NCBI GenBank assembly: GCA_029938605.1
Contig: JAOZUO010000026.1
Location: forward strand, 1 to 60,564
Reading direction: 5' to 3'
DNA length: 60,564 nt
Source: Deltaproteobacteria bacterium
Lineage (GTDB): Bacteria > Myxococcota_A > Polyangia > HGW-17 > JAJRWW01
A program made the position numbers and the translations under genes. Below the pieces are notes generated by a model. It searched no databases and was not told the origin of the DNA. It saw only the letters and a list, made by a program, of their open reading frames with translations. Position 1 is the first letter of the stretch. Every line of letters starts with the position of its first letter. Below, in pieces: positions 25,982 to 33,841 of the stretch.

Positions 25982-26749
25982 CGGTAGCTCCTTGACGTCC
26001 TCACCCAGGGGCGCCAGAAAATCCATCAGCGCGGCCTCGGTGACGTGATCGTTCACCTGTAACATGTATTGTACGAACAACCTCAGGATACGCAACCCAG
26101 GCATGTCCTGATCCGCGACCGCCCGGAGACCGTCCTGCCAGGCTCGCAGATACTCGAGCATGTCCGGGTGGCGTCCCCATTTGAACAACAGCAACGTCTG
26201 CTGCACCACCGGCACCCTGGGGAGCATCTCATCGGGCACCTTCCCGAGCTCGTTTACCAGGATCCGCAGATTGGGCAGATACGGCCGCAGAGCGTCCACA
26301 GCCGAGGGCTCAACTCCCTCCAGGTCGAGCAACTCCTGCAACTCGGTTGCGGCGGTCCAGCCCTGCTCGCCGTGGTACAGCACCAGGGGCAGGATGGGCG
26401 GCAGAAGCCTTCGGTCTGGATGCTTCCGCATCCAACGATCCCAAATCCGAACCGAGTAGGCTGCCATTCGGAAGGTCATCTTCCAGTCGACGCTAGACTG
26501 GTGCTCGAACAGGACGTATACCAGCACCCTCCGGACATCGTCACCAGCCTGATGCTGCCATGGAACGCTGTACAGCAGGTCCGTGTGGCGCTCGGAGAAT
26601 GCCTCGTCCACGAAGCTGCCCGGGACAAGCCGCGCTCGGCCCATGTCCAGCGTCGTTGTGAGCTCCGCTGGCAAGAACCTCTCGAAGTGCGCAATGGCAT
26701 TCGCCGGCTCCGAGAACACGGCCTTGAAGAGTTTGTCGTGGCTGCCCAT
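25799..26749 (-). CDS. Rpn family recombination-promoting nuclease, copy 2
   Basis: I chose the ATG at 26749 (MGSHDKLFKAVFSEP) to match copy 1; the frame is open to 26965. The 316-residue product shares HDKLFKAVFSEPANA, SERHTDLLYSVPW, VLFEHQS and LPPILPLVLYHGEQ with copy 1, including the D, E and Q catalytic positions. The variable C-terminus has GLKEGLQKGLQEG repeats and the shared tail ALLQTARRLLARGM. It also keeps the internal AAGGAG-ATG of copy 1. It looks like a tandem duplication. Confidence 0.8.
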   Translation of the reverse strand: MGSHDKLFKAVFSEPANAIAHFERFLPAELTTTLDMGRARLVPGSFVDEAFSERHTDLLYSVPWQHQAGDDVRRVLVYVLFEHQSSVDWKMTFRMAAYSVRIWDRWMRKHPDRRLLPPILPLVLYHGEQGWTAATELQELLDLEGVEPSAVDALRPYLPNLRILVNELGKVPDEMLPRVPVVQQTLLLFKWGRHPDMLEYLRAWQDGLRAVADQDMPGLRILRLFVQYMLQVNDHVTEAALMDFLAPLGEDVKELPMSIGQQLREEGLKEGLQKGLQEGREALLQTARRLLARGMAPAEVAEATALPLEEVQALTH

Positions 26750-27249
26750 AACCGATTTGTCGCATGGCCCGATCCACCGGTCAAGCTGTGGTAGAAGACG
26801 CACGCCATGCTTCGAGTTCTTCAATCCCACCTGCTGCCGCCGATACCGGCGCTGAGCCTCACAGACGTGCTGTCTGCGGCGTTCGACTTCCCAGACCGGG
26901 GACGAGCCCACTGCCAGTCCTTGCTGCGCGCTGTTCGCCGCTGGACGCGTCCTGTACGCCCGCACGCCGGGCTCACCATTACCACCGGCTCGCGGCGTAG
27001 CCCGCGTCGGTGACGCTAGACGTCCGGTTGCTGCTCATCGGCGGCGAGGGCCAGGTGCGCGTTCCGCACATGGATCCGCTGATTCTCAACCACCGCAGTT
27101 CTGGTTTGTCGCCTCTCGAACTCATCAAGTCACCTGGTTTTCGCCTCCGGCTGTCAAAAAGCGCTGATTCGAATCCTCAATGACGCGCTTCCTTTGCGCC
27201 GACGTGCAAGGTAGCCAGCACAAGCCCTTTTTTCCCCTTTTCGTCCCCT
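26750..27249. other. intergenic region, no gene supported
   Basis: This 500-base gap holds the presumed promoter of Rpn copy 2 and the 3' region of the protease gene. The ATG-started frame at 27180 contains MTRFLCADVQGS, which resembles a sequence near 22122, but it then runs antisense into the protease gene. No RNA or strong hairpin was recognised. Confidence 0.4.
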
Positions 27250-28890
27250 TTATCCGCACTGATAGCGCCGCCTCACCAGCATCCAGACCAGGCCCAGCAC
27301 AAAAAACACCAGGGGTGCCGCGGGGTCTCCCCCGGTGGATGTGCAACTGCAACCGCCCGGAGAAACGCTCGGCGGTGTCTCGCAGCGGTTGCTGCGACAG
27401 ATCAGCGGGGCGGGGCAGTCAGTGTCGACCGTGCAGTCGGTGCCCACGCAGCTCCCGCCATCGCACTCATGGCCCGCCACGCAGTCAGTACCGGAGATGC
27501 ACGAGGTGGCGCATATGTCCCCGTTGCACAGGTAGGGCGCGCAGGAGATCGTCTCGCTGGGCGGGCACGTGCCGGCGCCATCGCACGCCGTGACCAGGGT
27601 GGCCATGCCCGCCTCGCACCCCAGGGCCCGGCAGGGGCTGTCCTCGCCGGGGTACGTGCAGCCACTGCGAAGGGAGCCGTTACACTCCCCACCGCACACC
27701 GATCCGTCGTCAACACAGGCAGGACGAGCGCCATGAGGCGCGCCCTCGATGGCGACACAGGAGCCCAACGAACCGGCGGAATCACAGGCTTCGCACTGCC
27801 CGTCGCAGGCCGCATCACAGCACACGCCGTCGATGCACACGTCGCTGCCGCAATCCGATCCCGCTCCGCATGGCTCACCCAGCTCACGCGTGCACATGTC
27901 GTCGCCGGCGCAGACACTGGGGCATCCTGTGGTGCAGACACACTCATGAATGTTGCGATACAGCTCAAAGCCCGAGAGGTGGGCGGAGGCGCAATCCACG
28001 ACACAGCCCTGGGTCAGACACGCGTTGATACAGCTCACGTACGCGTCGCACTCAGCGTCCGCGAAACAGGAATTCACATGCCCGGCGCAGGCACCAGCCC
28101 CCGAAGTGGCGCCGGTGAAACATTCGTCGCAGGTCATGGTGATGGGCGTGCCATTAATGAAGGGCAGGATGAACGAGTCGTACACCGCCGAGACGCGCCC
28201 GCTCAAGCCGTACTGGGTACAACTCTCTTCACCGCCGAAGATCACCCCCACCACGCGCTCGGCTCCGGCCACAGTCAGGGCGGCCCCGCCGCTGTCGCCG
28301 GTGCAGGGGCCGGAGTTGGGCTGGAGGTAGTCGAAGTAGGACACGGCGAGGGAGTTTATGGTGTTGATCGTCTCGTGCCGCTCGCTGGTGTAGCCGCTGG
28401 GATACCAGGTGATTCCGTATCCCACATGGCGCACCTGGGTTCCCACGGCCAGGTTGTCCTCGGCTGGGGTCATGGCCGGGATCACCGGCGTGGCCGCCGT
28501 GGCTCCAGTGATCCGCACCACCGCGATATCGTACAGCCCGCCCTGTCCGCTGTAGGCCGGATGGTACGCATAGTCCGCCACCGGATAGGTGACCGTGGGG
28601 CTGCTGTAGTCGTCCCCTTGGGCCACGGACTGGGGGGCACTGGGCGTCACGCAGTGCGCCGCGGTGAGTACCCAGGCGTTGGCGCCATCCCGATGAATGA
28701 TGGTCCCGCTGCACGCACCAATGCCCAATAAGACGGCCACCACCGCATCGTGGGTGGTGTCCAGGTTGCCATTGATGATGGGCGCCGTGACGGATTGATG
28801 CTTGGGCTCGGAGGAATCGCCGGCTTGACAACTAACGGCCAGCAATCCCAGGCAGACCAGAAATTGCCGATAGAGCCAAGTCACATTCAA
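27250..28890 (-). CDS. secreted trypsin-like serine protease with MYXO-CTERM-like tail
   Basis: The start is a TTG at 28890 with AGGAAG upstream, or a GTG at 28884; both give a signal peptide ending near LAVSCQAG, possibly a lipoprotein. The S1 catalytic triad is complete: H79 in TAAHC, D121 in LYDIAVVRI and S200 in GDSGGAAL. A long Cys-rich region follows, with repeats such as CGAGSDCGSDVCIDGVCC. The C-terminus has GGCSCTSTGG, a hydrophobic helix and VRRRYQCG, a MYXO-CTERM-like sorting tail. It is probably an exported protease displayed at or released from the cell surface. Confidence 0.85.
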   Translation of the reverse strand: MNVTWLYRQFLVCLGLLAVSCQAGDSSEPKHQSVTAPIINGNLDTTHDAVVAVLLGIGACSGTIIHRDGANAWVLTAAHCVTPSAPQSVAQGDDYSSPTVTYPVADYAYHPAYSGQGGLYDIAVVRITGATAATPVIPAMTPAEDNLAVGTQVRHVGYGITWYPSGYTSERHETINTINSLAVSYFDYLQPNSGPCTGDSGGAALTVAGAERVVGVIFGGEESCTQYGLSGRVSAVYDSFILPFINGTPITMTCDECFTGATSGAGACAGHVNSCFADAECDAYVSCINACLTQGCVVDCASAHLSGFELYRNIHECVCTTGCPSVCAGDDMCTRELGEPCGAGSDCGSDVCIDGVCCDAACDGQCEACDSAGSLGSCVAIEGAPHGARPACVDDGSVCGGECNGSLRSGCTYPGEDSPCRALGCEAGMATLVTACDGAGTCPPSETISCAPYLCNGDICATSCISGTDCVAGHECDGGSCVGTDCTVDTDCPAPLICRSNRCETPPSVSPGGCSCTSTGGDPAAPLVFFVLGLVWMLVRRRYQCG

Positions 28891-28985
28891 CTGATTCTTC
28901 CTGCTTCCAGATCATCATGGACAGCCGCACGCGCAGGCTCGCTGAACACGGCCTTAAACAACTTGTCATGCGGGTTATGAGGCAT
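28887..28985 (-). pseudogene. N-terminal remnant of a third Rpn gene
   Basis: An ATG at 28985 opens a 32-codon frame reading MPHNPHDKLFKAVFSEPAR, which matches the N-terminus of both complete Rpn copies (HDKLFKAVFSEPA), then diverges and stops at 28887, just before the protease gene start. The rest of the Rpn gene is missing. It is most simply a truncated third copy, and its position suggests recombination around the protease gene. Confidence 0.6.
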
Positions 28986-29142
28986 GCCCCAGGTTGTGGC
29001 ATGGGCGCCCCTAGAGGTCAACGCCTTCAGCGCCGGTGGGCCCCTTGGGGGGACTACCGGCGGGCCCGTCTTCAGGGCTCGGAACCTGATTTGAGGTAAA
29101 CGGTGTGGCGATAGTCAGCGTGGTCCGCATAGTCGCGGGGCC
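28986..29142. other. intergenic region with a strong GC hairpin
   Basis: At 29032-29061, GCCGGT and ACCGGC flank an inner CCCC/GGGG pairing, giving a stable hairpin before the first cassette gene. It could be a terminator, an operator or part of an element end. I could not find its inverted partner after istB. Confidence 0.4.
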
Positions 29143-29730
29143 ATGCTGAAAAAACAGATATCGCGCAGACGATGTACGGAGTGTCGTCGATGGTACCGGC
29201 CATCGGCGCGAAGCGCCCACAGCCAGAAGACATGCGGGAGGGTGGGGTGTCGCCGCCAGCGCCGTACACGCATGGAGCGCCGGCGCCGTGAAGAGAATTT
29301 GCAAGACAGCCGCGTTGGTGAGCGTGAACGCCAACGCGAATGCCGTTGGCGTCGGCGTCTGGCGGGACCGTCGCCACCCGTTGAGCGGTCGTCGGACGGG
29401 ACATTACCGGAGAGGGGAAGTGGAGGCGCGCAGGGGATGTCACTGTCCGCCTTCGGCCCAGAAGCAGATGAAATCATGCAGGTAATCCTGAAAAACTGGA
29501 ACACGGTGTCCCAGCGACTGGAGCCTGTGTCACTGGCTGACTTCAAGCTCCAGTTGTTTGAAGTCTTGAATGAAAGAGGCCAATTCGTGGGACAAAAGGG
29601 ACAAGAATCCCCCCATGTCACTGACCGGCTAGATTTTGTAACCACTTGGAAACAAGAGGAAAAGAACCTTCTTTTTGGGACAGGGTGTCACTGGCCTGCA
29701 GTGACCGAGGACGCAAAATTTGAAACATAG
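29143..29730 (+). CDS. Cys/Arg-rich putative zinc-binding protein of the IS21-like cassette
   Basis: This 195-residue protein begins with a basic domain containing CTECRRWYRP and, after a short spacer, CGRVGCRRQRRTR, a four-cysteine zinc-ribbon-like arrangement. A run of Arg/Glu-rich helix follows. The C-terminal 90 residues contain GPEADEIMQVILKNWNTV and a SLADFKLQLFEVLNERGQF helix. It is the first gene of a five-gene unit on this strand. Proteins with this Cys/Arg head recur near transposase genes in large soil bacterial genomes, but their role is not established. I infer DNA or RNA binding. Confidence 0.5.
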   Translation: MLKKQISRRRCTECRRWYRPSARSAHSQKTCGRVGCRRQRRTRMERRRREENLQDSRVGERERQRECRWRRRLAGPSPPVERSSDGTLPERGSGGAQGMSLSAFGPEADEIMQVILKNWNTVSQRLEPVSLADFKLQLFEVLNERGQFVGQKGQESPHVTDRLDFVTTWKQEEKNLLFGTGCHWPAVTEDAKFET

Positions 29731-29843
29731 GGTGCCTCACGAGCAGCACCGCCTGGCTGACCGGGCAGTGCACGGAGGTGTCCCATGTTTCTGCGGCGAG
29801 TCTGTCATTTTGGTTTCGCAGCACCCGGCGATCTGGGTGCACC

Positions 29844-30239
29844 ATGAGCCGCCGTCGGCCGAAGTCGCCGCGGATCGTGGTGCCTCATCCCGAGCGTGTG
29901 CGCGCCCTTGGCGCGGCGGCCGGCTTCGGCTGGCTCGATGCACGTCTCATACGCGACGGCTGGCTGGAGGTGCTCACTGCCGAGGACCTGGCCGTCTACG
30001 CCTTTTTGTGCCTGGTCGCTGACCGTCATGGAGTGAGCTGGTACCGGCAGGATCGGATCCGCACGGCGCTGGCGTTGGAAGAGCAGGTCGTGTGGCGGGC
30101 CCTGGGCCGACTCGAAGCGCTCGGCCTGGTGGCCTACCAGCCGTTTTCCATTCATGCGAGCGAGGGCTTTCGACAGGTGCTCGCGGTGGACCCACGAGGG
30201 CCCCGCCTCGACCTGCTCCTGGCTGGAGACGAGCCATGA
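29844..30239 (+). CDS. winged-helix-like DNA-binding protein of the IS21-like cassette
   Basis: I chose the ATG at 29844 (MSRRRPKSPRIVVPHP); the frame from 29778 adds 22 residues. The 131-residue protein has the pattern of a replication-initiator or helix-turn-helix domain: EDLAVYAFLCLVADRHGVSWYRQDRIRTAL then ALEEQVVWRALGRLEALGLVAYQ, in which a recognition helix is followed by a wing. Its stop overlaps the next start (ATGA), so it is coupled to the ParB-like gene. Confidence 0.6.
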   Translation: MSRRRPKSPRIVVPHPERVRALGAAAGFGWLDARLIRDGWLEVLTAEDLAVYAFLCLVADRHGVSWYRQDRIRTALALEEQVVWRALGRLEALGLVAYQPFSIHASEGFRQVLAVDPRGPRLDLLLAGDEP

Positions 30240-31738
30240 GCGGGGCTGGCTGTACGCGTGAGCCGACGTCCCCGCCGCCCTCCGATGCCGAGGGCAGTCC
30301 ACGGCTTGAGTGGGTCAGAGTGAAAAGTTTGCGCACGAGCCTGGCCGAGCTACGCGGCGGCCGCCGTCCCCGGATCCCCCAGGAGCCGTCACTGGGTCCG
30401 CTACCGCTGCGCGTGGTGCCCGTCGAAGACGGGGCCTATGAGCTGATCGACGGCTTTAAGCGGTTGGCGCATTGGCGCCGGCTGGGTCTCGATCGCGTGC
30501 CGGTGCTTGTCGAGGCACCGCGCTCGGTCGCCGAGCGGATGGTGGCTCTGCTCGAGGCCAATCGTCCGCCCCGCACGCTGTCACCCATGGACGAGGCACG
30601 GGTGGTCTGGGCGCTACGACACGAGCAGAAGCTGGGACCCAAGACCATCGCCAAGGCCTGCGGTCGCAAGCCTCGCTGGGTCCTGATGCGGCTCACCCTG
30701 GCCGAGCAGCTATGCGAGCCGTTACAGCGCAAGATCGACGAGGGAGGGCTCGGCGTGACGCTGGCCCACGCGCTGTGCGGCCTCAGTGCCGAGGAGCAGC
30801 AGGCTGTGGCCGCGGCGGTGGAACGTCACGGGCTCAAGGCCTCCGAGGCCCAGATGCTGCTCGGCGCTTATCGACTGGCCGAGAGCCCGACTGAGCGGCG
30901 CCAACTCCTCGACGCACCTGAAGGCGTCGTACGACCGACGAATCGCAGCGTGTCGCCCGTCGGAGCGCTCGCCACACGCTTGGAGGCCCGGCTCGCCCGG
31001 GCGCGCGAAGCGCTACAGGTCCTGGCCGACTTCCAGCTTCCCGACGAGGGCCTGAATCCGGCCGAGCGGCGCCGCCTCGAAGCCGACGAGCGGGGCACCC
31101 TGCTGCAGTGCTTACACACCGCCCAGTCGGTCGCTACAGAGCGCCTGGGCTTCACACCACTACGAATGGAGGATCAAGATGACCACATTGACCAAGACCC
31201 CCAGCCCAACGCTTGCGTCGCTGGCCCCAACTTCGCTCCGGACGGACGAGACATCACCACCGACGCCTTCGGCGGCGGCTCTGCCGCCGAAGGCACCAGA
31301 GCCGGAGCCGATGGCTGCGGTCCTGCCGGCGCCGATGACAGAGGTAGAGGGTCAGCGACAGGACAATCTCAGCCCACACCAGATGAAGGAGATCGTGCGG
31401 CTACACAAGATGAAGCTCGGCACGCGCAAGATCGCCCTGAAGGTCGGCGTGGGTCGCAAGGTGGTCCGCAACCTGCTTCAGAGGCTCGGACATCTCGAGC
31501 CACCGGCTCGGGCGACGGCGACCTCGGCTTCCGCCCCGGCGAGCAAGCTCGACCCCTTCGTCGACCTGATCCGGGAGAAGGTGAAAAAGAACCTCACCAA
31601 CGCCCGCATCCTGCGCGAGATCAAAGCGCAGGGTTACCGGGGCGGCCTGAGCATCCTGGCCGACTACACCCGCACCCTGCGGGTGCAGCCGCCCCCAGCG
31701 AAGAAAGTCTGGCGCCGCTTCGAGACCGCACCGGGTGA
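30236..31738 (+). CDS. ParB/Spo0J-like protein of the IS21-like cassette
   Basis: The ATG at 30236 overlaps the preceding stop. The N-terminal half is ParB-like: LPLRVVPVEDGAYELIDGFKRLAHWRRLG, then MVALLEANRPPRTLSPMDEARVVWAL and a helix-turn-helix TIAKACGRKPRWVLMRLTLAE. No stop appears until 31738, so its frame overlaps the IstA frame by 560 bases. The last 180 residues (GTRAGADGCGPAGADDRG and onward) are low-complexity and may be an accidental open frame, in which case the true protein is shorter. It may direct the transposase to target sites; this is inference. Confidence 0.6.
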   Translation: MSGAGCTREPTSPPPSDAEGSPRLEWVRVKSLRTSLAELRGGRRPRIPQEPSLGPLPLRVVPVEDGAYELIDGFKRLAHWRRLGLDRVPVLVEAPRSVAERMVALLEANRPPRTLSPMDEARVVWALRHEQKLGPKTIAKACGRKPRWVLMRLTLAEQLCEPLQRKIDEGGLGVTLAHALCGLSAEEQQAVAAAVERHGLKASEAQMLLGAYRLAESPTERRQLLDAPEGVVRPTNRSVSPVGALATRLEARLARAREALQVLADFQLPDEGLNPAERRRLEADERGTLLQCLHTAQSVATERLGFTPLRMEDQDDHIDQDPQPNACVAGPNFAPDGRDITTDAFGGGSAAEGTRAGADGCGPAGADDRGRGSATGQSQPTPDEGDRAATQDEARHAQDRPEGRRGSQGGPQPASEARTSRATGSGDGDLGFRPGEQARPLRRPDPGEGEKEPHQRPHPARDQSAGLPGRPEHPGRLHPHPAGAAAPSEESLAPLRDRTG

Positions 31739-32936
31739 GGAGATGCAATTCGACTGGTCTCCATATCGCGTCCCCATCGGCGGCAGGCTCAGGGTGGTCC
31801 ATGCCTTCGCCGCCATCCTGGGCTTCTCGCGCAAGGTCCATGTGCGCTTCTATCCCGACGAGCGCGAGTCCACCTTGCTTGAAGCTCACGTCTACGCCTT
31901 CGAGGACTTCGGCGGCGTCACCCGACGCGGTGTCTATGACCGGATGAGCACCGTGGTCCTGGGCACCATCGGCAAAGACCGCAAACCTCTTTGGCACCCG
32001 ACCTTCCGCGACTTCACCGGCTACTACGGCTACGAGCCCTACCTGTGCAAGGTCGCCGACCCCGATCGCAAGGGTAAGGACGAGCGGGTCTTTCTCTACC
32101 TCGAAAGAGACTTTATCCGCGGCGCCGAGTTTGACTCCTTCGAAGACCTCAACGCCAAGGTGCGGCTCTGGCTCGACGAGGTGGCCAATTGCCGTGTGCA
32201 TGGCACCACCCGCAAGGTCCCCGACGAGGCCTGGGCGCAGGAGCGCCCCTTCCTCATCGCGTTGCCCGAGTCGCGCTACCCCGCTTACGACGAACAGCTC
32301 CGCAAGGTCGGCCCCGACTCCGTCGTCTCGGTGCGCGGTACCCCCTACACTGTCCCGGCGAAGCTCGCTCACCAGAACGTCTACGTCCACCTGTACTCCG
32401 ACCACTTCGACGTCTGTGACCCCAAGGGCGAGGTCGCCTTCTCCCGCCGCTACGTGTCCGACGCCGAGCGCGGGCGGCTCGTCATCGACCCCATGCACTA
32501 CGAATCCGTCCGCCGGCGTGGCCCTTTGCCCGGCGGCTCGGTGACCGCCCTCGAAGACGCCTTGCTCACCCGCTTCCCCGGCCTCGACGACCTGTGCGCC
32601 GGTATCCGCCTACGCATGAAATCTCTCGCCCACGTCCATCTGCGCGCCCTGTGGCGCCTCGCAGACCGCTACGGCGACAAGGCATTCGCCGAGGTCGCCG
32701 CCCGTGCCCAGGCCTACCGCCGCTTCGACGCTCAGACCGTGCGCCGCATCCTCGAGCGTGATCATCCCCTGCCCGACGAAGAGCCCGAAGCGCCCCTCAC
32801 CGCCGCCGCCCGCGTCCTGATGGCCCTGGGCAACGTGGACGGTGGCTCTCTCGACGATTACGCCCACCTCGATACCGACGAGGTGACCACCGACGACACC
32901 GACGACACCGACACCGACGACAGCAGTCGCTCATGA
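31179..32936 (+). CDS. istA: IS21-family transposase IstA
   Basis: The ATG at 31179 follows GGAGG with a 6-base spacer, so it is the likely start even though it lies inside the ParB-like frame. The 585-residue protein has an HTH (LHKMKLGTRKIALKVGVGRKVVRNLL), then the DDE core: D in MQFDWSPYRV, D in GVYDRMSTVV and E in the KGKDERVFLYLERDF segment. This is IS21-type, with E retained in the usual GK-x-E position. The C-terminus is an acidic repeat (DDTDDTDTDD). The downstream gene overlaps by ATGA. Confidence 0.85.
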   Translation: MTTLTKTPSPTLASLAPTSLRTDETSPPTPSAAALPPKAPEPEPMAAVLPAPMTEVEGQRQDNLSPHQMKEIVRLHKMKLGTRKIALKVGVGRKVVRNLLQRLGHLEPPARATATSASAPASKLDPFVDLIREKVKKNLTNARILREIKAQGYRGGLSILADYTRTLRVQPPPAKKVWRRFETAPGEEMQFDWSPYRVPIGGRLRVVHAFAAILGFSRKVHVRFYPDERESTLLEAHVYAFEDFGGVTRRGVYDRMSTVVLGTIGKDRKPLWHPTFRDFTGYYGYEPYLCKVADPDRKGKDERVFLYLERDFIRGAEFDSFEDLNAKVRLWLDEVANCRVHGTTRKVPDEAWAQERPFLIALPESRYPAYDEQLRKVGPDSVVSVRGTPYTVPAKLAHQNVYVHLYSDHFDVCDPKGEVAFSRRYVSDAERGRLVIDPMHYESVRRRGPLPGGSVTALEDALLTRFPGLDDLCAGIRLRMKSLAHVHLRALWRLADRYGDKAFAEVAARAQAYRRFDAQTVRRILERDHPLPDEEPEAPLTAAARVLMALGNVDGGSLDDYAHLDTDEVTTDDTDDTDTDDSSRS

Positions 32937-33736
32937 GGACGACCATGGCACGAAAGAAAAAGACCACAGGCAAGACGCGCCCCGATCCATTCGAGGAGCT
33001 CACCGCACTTGCCCACGCCCTTAACCTCACCGCCCTGCGCGACCAACTCCCGACACTCATCGCCCAGGCCGAAGAAAATGGCGACTCCTACTCCGACTTC
33101 ACCCTCGACCTGCTGCGCCATGAGCACAACACCCGCCAGAGTCGCCGCCTCACCCGAAACCTCAAACGCTCCGGGCTCCCCTTGGTCGTCGAAGGCCTCG
33201 ACGGCTTTGACTTCTCCGTGCGCCCCAAACTCGAGGCTCGCGTCGTCAAAGAGCTGCTGCACTGCCGATGGGTCGCCGAGCACCGCAACATCATCTGCGT
33301 CGGCAAACCCGGCCGCGGGAAGACCCGCGTCCTCGACGCCTTCGCCAAGGCCGCCTGCCTCGAGGGCTACACCGTGCGCAAGGTCATCACCGCCGAGATG
33401 CTCGAAGAGCTCCACGGCTCCCTCATCGACAACACCTACAAGCGCACCTTCCAACGTTTCGACAAACCCGACGTGCTCTATTGCGACGAGTTTGGATACG
33501 CCCCTTTCGACGCCGACGCTACCAAGTACCTCTTTCGCCTCGTCTCATCACGCCATCAGACTCGCTCCATCATCCTGGCCGCCAATACCGGCTTTGCTGG
33601 CTGGAAGCGTTTCTTTCCCTCCGAGGCCCAAGCGGTAGCCACCGTCGACCGCCTCATCGACAACGCCACCATCCTACGCTTCTCAGGAAAGGGTTTCCGC
33701 AAGCCCAAAGAGGTCATCGGAGAAGCCGTCGACTAA
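32933..33736 (+). CDS. istB: IS21-family helper ATPase IstB
   Basis: The ATG at 32933 overlaps the IstA stop. The 267-residue protein has Walker A CVGKPGRGKTRVLDA and Walker B VLYCDEFGYAPFD, followed by RLVSSRHQTRSIILAANTGFAGWKRFF, all typical of IstB/DnaC-like ATPases. IstB helps IstA choose and activate targets. It ends the five-gene unit; no gene follows on this strand before the hypothetical gene on the opposite strand. Confidence 0.9.
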   Translation: MRTTMARKKKTTGKTRPDPFEELTALAHALNLTALRDQLPTLIAQAEENGDSYSDFTLDLLRHEHNTRQSRRLTRNLKRSGLPLVVEGLDGFDFSVRPKLEARVVKELLHCRWVAEHRNIICVGKPGRGKTRVLDAFAKAACLEGYTVRKVITAEMLEELHGSLIDNTYKRTFQRFDKPDVLYCDEFGYAPFDADATKYLFRLVSSRHQTRSIILAANTGFAGWKRFFPSEAQAVATVDRLIDNATILRFSGKGFRKPKEVIGEAVD

Positions 33737-33841
33737 CGCCTCCACCTGCACCATCCCCCCAACTCCCCCCGCTCCGTTTTCAACAGCCTGACCCAGAAGC
33801 AATCCCCCCCCGGCCCCCCCCCTGGGGAACCAAGACCAACC

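Larger units (their letters stand above)
29143..33736 (+). mobile_element. IS21-like element with three accessory genes
   Basis: Five genes run in one direction: Cys/Arg-rich protein, winged-helix-like protein, ParB-like protein, IstA and IstB. The last three junctions are overlapping or nested. The ends given are the outer gene ends only; I did not find matching terminal inverted repeats or a target duplication. A C-rich tract after istB (33757-33830) is notable but unexplained. Classical IS21 carries only istA and istB. Confidence 0.6.

Noticed and set aside
27469..28731. 420-codon plus-strand frame
   Set aside because: It is antisense to the protease gene with its full catalytic triad.
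33757..33830. C-rich tract after istB as an element end
   Set aside because: The tract is simple sequence and has no visible inverted partner before the cassette, so it does not define an end.
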